This document shows, one piece after another, positions 51,040 to 59,661 of a stretch of 64,000 bases of DNA (position 1 is the first letter of the stretch; each line of letters starts with the position of its first letter). The position numbers and the translations under genes were made by a program. This DNA is from an uncultured Centipeda sp. (lineage in GTDB: Bacteria > Bacillota > Negativicutes > Selenomonadales > Selenomonadaceae). The stretch spans positions 24,025-88,024 of the forward strand of contig CAJPQT010000010.1 in NCBI GenBank assembly GCA_905372865.1. Direction: 5' to 3'. The notes under the pieces were generated by a model that saw only the letters and a program-made list of their open reading frames with translations, was not told the DNA's origin and made no database searches.

Positions 51040-51609
51040 ATGTTTACATTCAAAGGGGATGGATTCCCCAGTTTTCACGGTATCACCCCGCAGATTCACG
51101 AGGAGGCATTCGTCGCCCCGCAGGTATTCCTCTCGGGCGATGTGCGCGTCGGGCAGTACGCGAGCCTCTGGCCGGGCGTGGTCGCACGCGGCGATGTCAA
51201 CTACATCTCCGTCGGCGACTGCTCGAACATACAGGATCTCACCTGCCTGCACGTCGCGGATGACAACCCCTGCATCATTGGGGACTACGTGACCGTCGGA
51301 CACAGCGCATGCATCCATGGCTGCGAGATCGAGGATCACGTCCTCATCGGCATGGGCGCGATCGTTCTGACGGGCGCGAAGATCGGGCGCGGCTCCATCA
51401 TTGCAGCCGGAGCCGTCGTGAAGGAAAATGCCGTTATCCCGCCGAACTCCCTTGTCGCGGGTGTGCCTGCAAAGATCGTGCGCGAGAACATCGACCGTAT
51501 CGCGACCATCCACGCACAGGCACTCAAGTACAAATGCGAGTGGGCTGTGGAGTATGGGCTCTACCCAGAGATCGGCGGCGAGCGCTTCCACGGTGAGAAG
51601 GTCATCTGA
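51040..51609 (+). CDS. Gamma-carbonic-anhydrase-like hexapeptide protein
   Basis: 189 residues. Left-handed beta-helix of the YrdA/PaaY/CcmM-like family; repeated hexapeptide pattern (IxxxxV/L-x-G). Zn-binding His in LTCLHVAD, VGHSACIHGC (two His) match the three-His site of gamma carbonic anhydrases. Trimeric zinc enzyme or acyl-transferase relative; carbonic anhydrase activity is not certain for this subfamily. ATG after AAAGGA. Stop overlaps the next start. Confidence 0.92.
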   Translation: MFTFKGDGFPSFHGITPQIHEEAFVAPQVFLSGDVRVGQYASLWPGVVARGDVNYISVGDCSNIQDLTCLHVADDNPCIIGDYVTVGHSACIHGCEIEDHVLIGMGAIVLTGAKIGRGSIIAAGAVVKENAVIPPNSLVAGVPAKIVRENIDRIATIHAQALKYKCEWAVEYGLYPEIGGERFHGEKVI

Positions 51610-52025
51610 TGGCGGAGGACGCGGAGCTCATCCGTCAGCCGCATGGACGTGAGCAGCAGGTAAAGATGGAGATCGTCTCCATGATCCACGGCGGCGAGTC
51701 GCCGTACGACATCATCCACCATGTTGCCCAGTGGCTTGAGAAGTCCTCGGGTGAACCGGGTTACGCACAGTACGTCGAGGACACTATGCGCGCGGTGTAT
51801 GGCTGCGCACTGGAGCATGTCCGTCCGATGGAGGACGAGCTGCGCGATGTGGAGGAACGCCTTGCGCGCATCCGCGCCGCCTACGAGAAGCCGGAGTTCA
51901 CGGAAGAGGAGAAGAAGCGCATCCGCTTTGCCATCGATCTCCATGTGAAGAACATTGCACGCCTCAAGGCGTGCATCGAGCGCGCCAAGGCCAACGGCGA
52001 GCCGGCAGAGATCGTGAAGAACTAG
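51609..52025 (+). CDS. Small helical protein of unknown function
   Basis: 138 residues; the ATG overlaps the upstream stop by one base (TGATG), so translation is coupled. Acidic, predicted all-helical with a long charged helix (RPMEDELRDVEERLARIRAAYEKPEFTEEEKKRIRFAIDLH). No Cys pair, no membrane segment. No family recognised; the coupling suggests it works with the carbonic-anhydrase-like protein. The following ~150 bp to the terminator hold no convincing gene. Confidence 0.7.
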   Translation: MAEDAELIRQPHGREQQVKMEIVSMIHGGESPYDIIHHVAQWLEKSSGEPGYAQYVEDTMRAVYGCALEHVRPMEDELRDVEERLARIRAAYEKPEFTEEEKKRIRFAIDLHVKNIARLKACIERAKANGEPAEIVKN

Positions 52026-52179
52026 TTGATGAAAAGAGAAATACATGCTGACAGAGGTGTTTTTTCGTGCTTGCAGCACGATGGGATCGGATCGGCAACA
52101 TCGTTCCTTTGCCAACCGCGTGCTGATCTTTACACCGGACAGCTGTAAGCAGACATTGTAGCGGCAACACCAAGCATAG

Positions 52180-52226
52180 GGGGCTGCTGTACGAAGGTTT
52201 CCAACTTCGTGCAGCAGCTCCTTTTT
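52180..52226 (+). terminator. Strong terminator
   Basis: A 17-bp stem, GGGGCTGCTGTACGAAG (52180-52196) with CTTCGTGCAGCAGCTCC (52205-52221), two G-U pairs, followed by TTTTT. Confidence 0.93.
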
Positions 52227-52275
52227 ATGGGGGAGAGAAACAATAAATATAACTAAAAATCATAGCGACAATACC

Positions 52276-52304
52276 TTGCGTGCATAAAAGAATTGTGATA
52301 ATAT
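52276..52304 (+). promoter_or_regulatory. Promoter of the first TAXI binding-protein gene
   Basis: TTGCGT (52276-52281), 17-bp spacer, TAATAT (52299-52304). Confidence 0.55.
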
Positions 52305-52371
52305 ACAGATATAGATCATAAGTTGTTGTAATCTTGAGAACTGTTGAAGATGTCGGCAGGAGGAGAGGATC

Positions 52372-53343
52372 ATGAAGATTTCTACCGTAAAGAAAGTTTT
52401 TGCGGCCGGGGCAGTCCTTGCGGCAGCAGCGGTACTCTTCACAGGGTGCAACGGCAACGCTGATGTGGAGGGGAAGAAGTTCCTCAACATCGGCACAGGA
52501 GGCACAGCGGGGACGTACTACCCGATTGGCGGTGCGATCGCCGAGGTGCTGAACAAGGAGATCCCGGGGATGAGTGCGAGCGCCCAGAGTACGGGAGCCT
52601 CCGTTGCCAACATCAATATGTTGAGCGACGGTGAGGTCGACCTTGCGACGGTGCAGAATGACATTGCATATTATGCCGCGCATGGGACGGAGATGTTCCA
52701 GGACAAGAAGGTCGACGGGCTGCAGGGCATCGCATCGCTCTATCCCGAGACCTGCCAGTTCGTGACGCTGAAGTCCTCTGGGATCAAGAGCCTTGCAGAG
52801 CTCAAGGGAAAGCGCATCGCCGTCGGAGCCGTGGGCTCTGGGGTCGAGGCGAATGTGCGCCAGATCCTCGCAGCATACGGCGTGACCTATAGCGACATCG
52901 ACGCACAGTACCTGTCATTCGCGGAGGGCGCGAGCGCGCTGAAGGACGGCAACGTGGATGTCGCCGTTCTCACGGCGGGCTATCCGACGGCATCCGTGCA
53001 GGACATCGCTGCGCAGAATCCCGTGCGGCTGCTCCCCGTGGAGGGCAAAGCGGCGGACGCGCTGATCGCGCAGTATCCGTTCTACACAAAGACGGTCATC
53101 CCCGCAGGGACGTATGCAGGCTTTGACGAAGAGGTGCCAAGCGTCGCGGTCATGGCAATGCTTGTCGCGGGGCCGACGGTGAATGACGATCTCGGGTACT
53201 GCGTCACGAAGGCGATCTTCTCGAATCTTGATCGGCTGCAGGCTGCGCACGCCGTCGGCAAGCAGATTGCGAAGGACACCGCGAAGACCGGCATGTCCCT
53301 GCCGATGAACGCAGGTGCGGAGAAGTATTTCAGCGGCAAGTGA
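52372..53343 (+). CDS. TAXI-family TRAP transporter solute-binding lipoprotein, copy 1
   Basis: 323 residues. Signal peptide with lipobox LFTGC, Cys26. TAXI (TRAP-associated extracytoplasmic immunogenic) family: FLNIGTGGTAGTYYPIGGAIAEVLN and LATVQNDIAYYA, then KGKRIAVGAVGSGVEANVRQIL and GASALKDGNVDVAVLTAGYP. Binds a small organic acid or amino acid (glutamate-type in known cases) for the fused permease at 55.3 kb. A 290-bp block (52720-53009) is identical to copy 2. Followed by its own terminator. Confidence 0.93.
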   Translation: MKISTVKKVFAAGAVLAAAAVLFTGCNGNADVEGKKFLNIGTGGTAGTYYPIGGAIAEVLNKEIPGMSASAQSTGASVANINMLSDGEVDLATVQNDIAYYAAHGTEMFQDKKVDGLQGIASLYPETCQFVTLKSSGIKSLAELKGKRIAVGAVGSGVEANVRQILAAYGVTYSDIDAQYLSFAEGASALKDGNVDVAVLTAGYPTASVQDIAAQNPVRLLPVEGKAADALIAQYPFYTKTVIPAGTYAGFDEEVPSVAVMAMLVAGPTVNDDLGYCVTKAIFSNLDRLQAAHAVGKQIAKDTAKTGMSLPMNAGAEKYFSGK

Positions 53344-53413
53344 GCGCGGATATGCTGTGCACTCTTCGACGGTGATGCAGAACCGTTTTGTATACCCATG
53401 TATACCATCATAC

Positions 53414-53448
53414 AAGGAGCCCCCTGCTTGCGTGCGGGGGGCTCCTTA
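53414..53448 (+). terminator. Terminator between the two TAXI genes
   Basis: AAGGAGCCCCC (53414-53424) pairs with GGGGGGCTCCTT (53436-53447). Confidence 0.88.
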
Positions 53449-53525
53449 TGATAAGATACGCTTATTATCGCCGCATGCGACGATAGTTCGAGAACTTTTC
53501 ATATTTTATCATGGAGGGAAAGAGC

Positions 53526-54500
53526 ATGAATATCTCTACCGTAAAGAAAATTTTTGCGGCAGGTGCGGTCCTTGTATTCTCTGCCGCGCTTCTCACCGGC
53601 TGCGGCGGCGATTCCGCCTCGTCGGGAGATAAGAAGTTCCTCAACATCGGAACGGGCGGCACAGCGGGCACCTACTATCCGATTGGCGGCGCGATCGCCG
53701 AGGTGCTGAACAAGGATATTCCGGGCATGAACGCGAGTGCGCAGAGCACGGGCGCATCGGTTGCCAACATCAATATGCTGCGCGACGGTGCAGTTGATCT
53801 CGCGACGGTGCAGAACGACATCACCTACTACGCTGTGAATGGGACGGAGATGTTCCAGGATAAGAAGGTCGACGGTCTGCAGGGCATCGCATCGCTCTAT
53901 CCCGAGACCTGCCAGTTCGTGACGCTGAAGTCCTCTGGGATCAAGAGCCTTGCAGAGCTCAAGGGAAAGCGCATCGCCGTCGGAGCCGTGGGCTCTGGGG
54001 TCGAGGCGAATGTGCGCCAGATCCTCGCAGCATACGGCGTGACCTATAGCGACATCGACGCACAGTACCTGTCATTCGCGGAGGGCGCGAGCGCGCTGAA
54101 GGACGGCAACGTGGATGTCGCCGTTCTCACGGCGGGCTATCCGACGGCATCCGTGCAGGACATCGCCTCGCAGAACCCCGTGCGGCTGCTTCCCGTGGAG
54201 GGAAAAATTGCGGACGCGCTGATCGCACAGTATCCGTTCTACACAAAGACGGTCATCCCCGCAGGGACGTATGCGGGCTTTGATGAGGCGGTAGAGAGTG
54301 TCTCTGTCATGGCGATGCTCGTCGCGGGACCCTCGGTGAATGCCGACCTCGGCTACAGCATCACGAAGGCGATCTTTGGGAATCTCGATCGCCTGCAGGC
54401 TGCGCACGCCGTCGGCAAGCAGATCACGAAGGACACCGCAAAGGCGGGCATGTCTCTGCCGATGAACGCAGGTGCGGAGAAGTACTTTAACGAGAAATGA
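53526..54500 (+). CDS. TAXI-family TRAP transporter solute-binding lipoprotein, copy 2
   Basis: 324 residues from ATG 53526 (ATGGAGGGAAAG upstream; an earlier in-frame ATG at 53511 lies in the ribosome site). Lipobox LLTGC, Cys26. Same fold and binding-site segments as copy 1, differing mainly in residues ~27-110 and ~215-300. Stop overlaps the DUF1850 gene by 4 bp, so this copy, not copy 1, is coupled to the transporter genes. Ligand specificity of the two may differ. Confidence 0.93.
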   Translation: MNISTVKKIFAAGAVLVFSAALLTGCGGDSASSGDKKFLNIGTGGTAGTYYPIGGAIAEVLNKDIPGMNASAQSTGASVANINMLRDGAVDLATVQNDITYYAVNGTEMFQDKKVDGLQGIASLYPETCQFVTLKSSGIKSLAELKGKRIAVGAVGSGVEANVRQILAAYGVTYSDIDAQYLSFAEGASALKDGNVDVAVLTAGYPTASVQDIASQNPVRLLPVEGKIADALIAQYPFYTKTVIPAGTYAGFDEAVESVSVMAMLVAGPSVNADLGYSITKAIFGNLDRLQAAHAVGKQITKDTAKAGMSLPMNAGAEKYFNEK

Positions 54501-54964
54501 GAGCGTATCTGATCGCCCTTGCGGCGGCGGTGCTTCTCGTTGCGTTTGATATTTTGAGCGCACCGGCACTCTTTCTTCAGGCGGATGGGCAAAAGACCCT
54601 TCTCGTACGGCAGATCCGCGATGCGGCACCCTTTACGATCCACTTCATCCACTCTGTGCAGAAGACCCCCGTCGAGGAGTTCCTGACCGCACACGCGGAC
54701 GGACATTTTCACCTCGCGGGCACGCGCTATCAGTCGCACGGCGTGGGACTGCCGTTCCTCCCCGAGGAGGGGAATTTTCGGCGGGAGGGGGACTATTTCG
54801 TCCTCGACATGGAGCGGGACTACCAGGAACTGAGCCTTCGCACGGGCGTCGGCACGGAGCTCACCATCGCGGCGGGGGAGCAGATCATCCCTGCCTACGA
54901 GATGTATCCCGTCGGTACGCGCATTGACCTCGTCGTCGCGCCGCTCTACACGTATTTTCTATGA
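54497..54964 (+). CDS. DUF1850-domain protein of TAXI-TRAP systems
   Basis: 155 residues. One N-terminal hydrophobic helix (~3-24) then a beta-rich extracytoplasmic domain with FTIHFIHSVQKTPVEEFL and the C-terminal VGTRIDLVVAPLYTYFL, typical of DUF1850. These small proteins occur beside TAXI binding proteins and fused TRAP permeases; their role is unknown, perhaps docking. ATG overlaps the upstream stop (ATGA). Confidence 0.88.
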   Translation: MRAYLIALAAAVLLVAFDILSAPALFLQADGQKTLLVRQIRDAAPFTIHFIHSVQKTPVEEFLTAHADGHFHLAGTRYQSHGVGLPFLPEEGNFRREGDYFVLDMERDYQELSLRTGVGTELTIAAGEQIIPAYEMYPVGTRIDLVVAPLYTYFL

Positions 54965-54972
54965 GATGATTC

Positions 54973-55006
54973 GAGGCCGCCAATCGGCGGCCTCATCTTT
55001 CTTTTG
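54973..55006 (+). terminator. Terminator-like hairpin after DUF1850 gene
   Basis: GAGGCCGCC (54973-54981)/GGCGGCCTC (54986-54994), AATC loop, then ATCTTTCTTTT. It would cut the permease off from the binding-protein transcript unless read-through occurs. Confidence 0.85.
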
Positions 55007-55061
55007 CGTCGTTTTTGCGAAATCTTTTGTATATATAAATTGCTGACGGGACGGGTGTGAA

Positions 55062-55232
55062 ATCCCTAAGCAAAACCTAGTGAAGCAAGTGAGAAAAGTG
55101 CGCGGTACGTCCCCTGCGGATTTTGTTCGTTCAAGCAAAGCGCGTTTGGAATCCGCGGGTATTTAGACGTACAAGCGCACGATCACTTGCGCAACGAGGT
55201 TTCTGCGTGGGATTCGCACTTACCCCTGGATG
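55062..55232 (+). repeat. Dispersed ~171-bp structured repeat, copy 2
   Basis: Aligns over its full length with the minus strand of 47434-47605. Hairpin 1: CCTGCGGATTTTG with a TTGGAATCCGCGGG arm; loop TTCGTTCAAGC and AGCGCGTTT as in copy 1. Arm substitutions keep pairing through G-C/G-U changes. The conserved end ...GCGTGGGAT lies just before the permease gene, whose ribosome site (AAGGATG) is outside the repeat. No promoter is obvious between the hairpin at 54973 and the permease. Confidence 0.75.
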
Positions 55233-55254
55233 ATACCAAGGATGTGAACTCTCT

Positions 55255-57171
55255 ATGACCGATCACAAGACTGCCGAAGCAGTCCTCAAGAAATATGACC
55301 GCGAATCGAATACCGCACACTATGCGGGGTGGCCGAAGAAGATCATCGCTGCCATTGCCATCACCTTTTCCGTCTTTCAGCTCTATACAGCGACATTCGG
55401 CGTACTCGATGCGCAGCTACAGCGTGCCGTACATCTCGGCTTCGGGCTTGCCCTTGCGTATCTGCTTTACCCCTTTCGCCGCGCGTGGACGCGGGACAGC
55501 TTCTTTCACCCGATCGACGTGATCTTTGCCGTTCTCGGTGCGGCGGCACCCGCCTACATCGTCGTTCAGTACCGCGAGCTCGTGACGCGTGCAGGTTCTG
55601 TGTCAACGGCGGATGCCGTCATCGGCGGGCTCGGGATCCTGCTCGTCATTGAGGCGACACGGCGTGTCGTGGGGTTGCCAATGGTGACGGTGGTGCTCTG
55701 CTTCCTCGCGTATGCCTTCCTCGGCCCCTATATGCCGGGCGTTTTGGCACACCGAGGGCTCTCGATCGAGCAGCTTGTCAGCCACCTCTACTTCACGACG
55801 GAGGGCATCTTCGGCATTCCGCTTGGGGTTTCCTCGACCTTTATCTTTCTCTTCATCCTGTTCGGTGCGTATCTTGAGAGCACGGGCCTCGGCAAGTTCT
55901 TCATCGATCTCGCGAACGCCGTTGCGGGCTGGGCGAGCGGCGGCCCCGCGAAGGTCGCCGTTCTCTCAAGCGGCCTGATGGGGACCGTCTCGGGCAGTTC
56001 TGTCGCAAACGTCGTCGGCACCGGCTCACTTACCATCCCGATGATGAAGAAGCTCGGCTACAATGCGAACTTCGCGGGGGCGGTCGAGGCAGCGGCCTCC
56101 ACGGGCGGACAGCTCATGCCGCCGGTCATGGGCGCGGCGGCGTTCCTCATGGCGGAGTTCGTCGGCGTGTCCTACATCGAGGTGGTTAAGGCGGCGGCAA
56201 TCCCCGCGCTCCTCTACTTCACGGGTGTGTGGCTCGGCGTGCACTTTGAGGCGAAGCGCAAGAATCTCAAGGGAATCCCGCGCAATGAACTGCCAAACCC
56301 GCTGACCCTTATCAAGGAGCGCGGACATCTTGCGATCCCGCTCGTCGTCATCGTCTACCTGCTTGTCTCGGGCTACACACCCATGCGTGCGGCACTGGTC
56401 GCCATCGTACTCTCCATCGCCTGTGCCATGCTGCGCAAATCCACGCGCATGAAGCCGATTGAGATTGTCTACGGGCTCGAGCGCGGCGCGAAGGCAGTGC
56501 TCGGCGTGCTCATCGCCTGTGCGGCGGCGGGCATCATCATCGGGGTCGTCACCAAGACGGGGGTCGGCCTCCGTCTCGCCTCGGGGCTCATCGAGTTGGC
56601 CGGGGGGATGCTCCTCCCTGCAATGTTCTTCACCATGGTTACGGCGATCGTCCTCGGCATGGGCGTACCGACCACGGCGAACTATGTCATCACCTCAACC
56701 ATCGCCGCACCCGCACTTGTGCAGATGGGCGTGCCCATCCTCGCGGCGCATATGTTTGTCTTTTACTTCGGCATCATCGCGGACGTGACCCCGCCCGTCG
56801 CGCTTGCCGCCTATGCGGGGGCGGGTATCAGCGGGGGCAATGCACTCAAGACAGGCGTACACGCGTCCAAACTCGCAATTGCGGCGTTTATCATTCCGTA
56901 CATCTTCGTCCTCTCGCCCGTCATACTGATGGTGGACGCGACCCCGCTCACCCTCATCATGGCGACGCTTTCCGCTCTCCTCGGCATGGTCGCCGTCAGT
57001 TCCGCGCTCTGCGGCTTCCTCGCCGATCACTGCCGCCTGTATGAGCGCATCCTGCTCATCGGTGCGGGGCTGCTCATGATCAAGCCGGGCGGCACCACCG
57101 ACCTCATCGGCTGCGCCATCTTCGCGGTGATCCTTGCGCTGCAGTACACGCGCGTAAAGAAAACGGTATAA
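55255..57171 (+). CDS. TRAP transporter fused permease (4TM/12TM)
   Basis: 638 residues, about 16 transmembrane helices: an N-terminal small-subunit (DctQ-like) part and a large DctM-like part in one chain, the form that pairs with TAXI binding proteins. DctM signatures: GTVSGSSVANVVGTGSLTIPMMKKLGYNANFAGAVEAAASTGGQLMPPVMGAAAFLMAE in the first half and MGVPTTANYVITSTIAAPAL with DVTPPVALAAYAGAGISG in the second. Na+-driven high-affinity uptake of an organic acid is expected. ATG after AAGGATG. Confidence 0.95.
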   Translation: MTDHKTAEAVLKKYDRESNTAHYAGWPKKIIAAIAITFSVFQLYTATFGVLDAQLQRAVHLGFGLALAYLLYPFRRAWTRDSFFHPIDVIFAVLGAAAPAYIVVQYRELVTRAGSVSTADAVIGGLGILLVIEATRRVVGLPMVTVVLCFLAYAFLGPYMPGVLAHRGLSIEQLVSHLYFTTEGIFGIPLGVSSTFIFLFILFGAYLESTGLGKFFIDLANAVAGWASGGPAKVAVLSSGLMGTVSGSSVANVVGTGSLTIPMMKKLGYNANFAGAVEAAASTGGQLMPPVMGAAAFLMAEFVGVSYIEVVKAAAIPALLYFTGVWLGVHFEAKRKNLKGIPRNELPNPLTLIKERGHLAIPLVVIVYLLVSGYTPMRAALVAIVLSIACAMLRKSTRMKPIEIVYGLERGAKAVLGVLIACAAAGIIIGVVTKTGVGLRLASGLIELAGGMLLPAMFFTMVTAIVLGMGVPTTANYVITSTIAAPALVQMGVPILAAHMFVFYFGIIADVTPPVALAAYAGAGISGGNALKTGVHASKLAIAAFIIPYIFVLSPVILMVDATPLTLIMATLSALLGMVAVSSALCGFLADHCRLYERILLIGAGLLMIKPGGTTDLIGCAIFAVILALQYTRVKKTV

Positions 57172-57183
57172 ATTACAAACGTT

Positions 57184-57217
57184 GACCGTTCGAGCATTTT
57201 GCTCGGCGGTCTTTTTG
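57184..57217 (+). terminator. Terminator after the TRAP permease
   Basis: GACCG ... GAGC with GCTC ... CGGTC, small internal loop, followed by TTTTTG. Confidence 0.85.
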
Positions 57218-57221
57218 TATA

Positions 57222-57383
57222 GGAAGCACTGATAAATTCAGCCGCGCCATCTTGACGCATCTTTTTTGCCCGAACTGTGTCAGCAAATCCTCCACATAGC
57301 TTTGGCTATGCGTCCGGTTTGCTTCCTTGTTCGGACGAAAAAATCTACGCCAATCTGACGGACTTCATTTTATCAGCGATTCC
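57222..57383. mobile_element. MITE-like element (~162 bp) with terminal inverted repeats
   Basis: Left end GGAAGCACTGATAAATTC (from 57222); right end, read on the minus strand, GGAATCGCTGATAAAATG (from 57383). The inner flanks also mirror each other: ...TTTTTTGCCCGAAC on the left and TTTTTTCGTCCGAAC on the right, so the whole unit can fold into one long imperfect hairpin around a TAGCTTTGGCTA centre. No reading frame; no exact target duplication seen. It abuts the 3' end of the kinase-like gene on the minus strand (stop 57385). Confidence 0.65.
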
Positions 57384-57384
57384 T

Positions 57385-58254
57385 TTACTGCCTGCGTTCC
57401 TCTGCCCTCCGCGTCGAAAACTGATCCGCGAGATCGTCCAGATACGCGGCAAGACGGTCGCGGCTGGCCTCATGCGCGAGCTGTGCGATCATCGTCATGT
57501 GGTGCCTGAGATCGTGACGCATACGGCGCGAGCTGCGCCAGAGGGCGAGCATCGTTTGATAACGCGCCTCCTCTCTGCTGCGGATCATCTGCTCATGGAG
57601 CTGCCGTGCGTGGAGTGCGTTGCCCTCCTCCGTATAGCGTGCGAGGAGGTTCGATACGCGCAGGTATTGGATGAGGGCGAGCGGGAGCAGCAGCCGCGCA
57701 GCGATGATCGTCGGCTGCACCGATGTCCCCGATGGATCCGCAGCGACCGCGAGTGCGACGAGAATCACCTCATAGCCGCAGAGATAGAGCCAGAGCTGCC
57801 GATCATCAACGGACAGCATCGGCATGAGCAGGTGACGGATCGTATGCAGCGCGGCGGGCAGGACGAGGAGGAACATCATGGGGACGAGCAGACATTTCCA
57901 CAGCCCTGGCGGCAGTCCTGCACCGAAGAAATATTCCGCCGCCGCACCAATTGTCCCCGCAAGCATCAGCAGCGGATAGACGAGCAGGGCGATCGAGAGC
58001 ACGCGCAGCGGGCGGTCATGGATCGTCGCCGTCATATAGAGTACGGCGAGCGGGCGGCACAGGAGGGCAGTCAGCGACATATCCAGCCCCGCCGTCATCT
58101 GAATCCACTGTGTCAGTACAAGCAGGAGCAGATAGCCGACGAGGACGCAGCCCCGCGCAAAACGCAGCCGCTCACGAAAGACATAGAAAACGAGCAGGTC
58201 AAAGGGCGGGGCACACACGAGTGTATGCAGCAGCCGAATCTCTGTGTCGGTCAT
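57385..58254 (-). CDS. AgrC-like sensor protein with phospho-acceptor His but no ATPase domain
   Basis: 289 residues, ATG 58254 overlapping the upstream stop (ATGA). Six or so transmembrane helices in residues 10-200, then a dimerisation helix with RHDLRHH (246-252; H247 is the expected phosphorylated His of the AgrC/Spo0B-like HDxxxH box) and a second helix, ending at residue 289. The GHKL ATPase domain, normally ~130 more residues, is absent. Either it was lost when the MITE-like element arrived (the stop is 1 bp outside the element) or the protein is naturally a His-donor subunit for the kinase upstream. Confidence 0.75.
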   Translation of the reverse strand: MTDTEIRLLHTLVCAPPFDLLVFYVFRERLRFARGCVLVGYLLLLVLTQWIQMTAGLDMSLTALLCRPLAVLYMTATIHDRPLRVLSIALLVYPLLMLAGTIGAAAEYFFGAGLPPGLWKCLLVPMMFLLVLPAALHTIRHLLMPMLSVDDRQLWLYLCGYEVILVALAVAADPSGTSVQPTIIAARLLLPLALIQYLRVSNLLARYTEEGNALHARQLHEQMIRSREEARYQTMLALWRSSRRMRHDLRHHMTMIAQLAHEASRDRLAAYLDDLADQFSTRRAEERRQ

Positions 58255-59651
58255 GATCTGCCGCCTCCCTCGCAGCCGTCCGTCCGCGTCGGCGTACCGT
58301 TTGCCGCACGCACCGCCGTCGCTTGCAGCACAATCGAGACGGCAAAGAGTTCGCCCTCCGCCGCAATCTCCATTGTTCCGTCATAGTGCGCCAGACTTGC
58401 ACGTATGCTCTCCATACCGATGCCGCGCTCGGTATAGCCGCGCTTGGACGAGAGCAGATGCTCCTCTGCATCGTAACGCAGCGCTCCGTCATAGCTGTTG
58501 TCTGCCGTCAGAAAGAGCATGTCTCCCTGATGGACGAGTGCGAGCCGCAGGATGCGCGGGGCATCGGGTGCGACGCGTTCCAGTGCCTCGGCGGCGTTGC
58601 GGAGCAGATTGCCGAGGATCGCCGTCAGATCGAGCGGGGCAATCGGATTCTCCGCACCGACCTCGATGTGATACGCCGTCTGCACGCCGAGCCGTTCAAA
58701 GATTGGCTGCCAATAGCCGACGAGAATACTCACCGTCTCATTTGCGCAGACGGGCGCGCAGCGCGTTTGGATCAGAGATGCAGCGTCGCCCATCAGCCGC
58801 TCGATGCCCGCCGTGTCCCCCTGTGCGAGCATCGCCCGCACCGCAGCAATCATCTCTGTGAACTGTGTGCGGAAAGTGCGCGTCGTGCGGTCATTTTCCT
58901 CCATCCGCGCCGCATTCTGGCGCGTGATTTCTGCCATCTCCACCTCGCGTGCAGCCTGTTCGCGCAGTGCACGCTGACGCAGCCGCGCATTCATGGCATA
59001 GAGTGCCAGACCGATGCAGCAGAAACCGCCGACCGCCCCGCTCAGGCGAACAAAGAGTGCCGTATGTGTCCGCAGATCGTTGAACGGCGAGAGCAGGATC
59101 GTGAGCACCAGAATCAGCATGCCCAGCCACGCGAGCGGCGTCCATACCGCATCAAAGGAATCATCCGCAAGCAGCGGTGCGGCGATCGTGCGCCCATAGT
59201 ACAGAAAAAGCGGCACAGCGATGGGGAGACAGGCAATCGTGCAAAGCCCCGAGAGCAGGAACGGCACATCAAAGAGCGGATAGGCATCCTCCACGGCGTA
59301 GATCACCGTCTGCATGGCGAACCAGACCAGCCCCGGGGGGATGAGAATGCAGATCTGCTTGCCGATCGGCACGCGCGTCATCGCGAGCAGATAGAAGAAG
59401 ATAAAAAAGAGAAAAGGAAAGGCGATGCGCCGCGAAAACACCGTGACCGCCTCGATCTGGATGACTGCCTCGATCCCCGTGAGCAGGAGCAGCCCCGCAA
59501 TGATCGGCAGCGGAGCAAAACGCAGATAGCAGCGAAAGATGTAGAGACGGATCAGATTGACGGGCAGAATGTGAACCGCCGTATACAGCAGGGTTACCAG
59601 TGGTACGGCAAGCGGATACGGCATGAGTTCGATCAACGGCGATGGGTGCAT
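58251..59651 (-). CDS. AgrC-like sensor kinase with GHKL ATPase domain but no conserved His
   Basis: 466 residues from ATG 59651 (AGGAGAGG upstream). Six to seven transmembrane helices (to ~225), a coiled-coil, a dimerisation helix, and a C-terminal GHKL ATPase domain with N-box LGNLLRNAAEALE (~346-358) and G-box GYTERGIGMESI. At the place of the usual F-R-H-D the sequence is FRTQFTEM (~260-267), so the phospho-acceptor His is Thr. It could phosphorylate the His of the neighbouring protein in trans. Lies between the response regulator and that protein. Confidence 0.8.
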   Translation of the reverse strand: MHPSPLIELMPYPLAVPLVTLLYTAVHILPVNLIRLYIFRCYLRFAPLPIIAGLLLLTGIEAVIQIEAVTVFSRRIAFPFLFFIFFYLLAMTRVPIGKQICILIPPGLVWFAMQTVIYAVEDAYPLFDVPFLLSGLCTIACLPIAVPLFLYYGRTIAAPLLADDSFDAVWTPLAWLGMLILVLTILLSPFNDLRTHTALFVRLSGAVGGFCCIGLALYAMNARLRQRALREQAAREVEMAEITRQNAARMEENDRTTRTFRTQFTEMIAAVRAMLAQGDTAGIERLMGDAASLIQTRCAPVCANETVSILVGYWQPIFERLGVQTAYHIEVGAENPIAPLDLTAILGNLLRNAAEALERVAPDAPRILRLALVHQGDMLFLTADNSYDGALRYDAEEHLLSSKRGYTERGIGMESIRASLAHYDGTMEIAAEGELFAVSIVLQATAVRAANGTPTRTDGCEGGGRS

Positions 59652-59661
59652 GAGGCCTCTC

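Noticed and set aside
57385..58254. Calling the half-kinase a plain pseudogene
   Set aside because: The frame is intact, coupled to its neighbour and keeps its phospho-acceptor motif, while the neighbour lacks its own; decay remains possible but is not shown.
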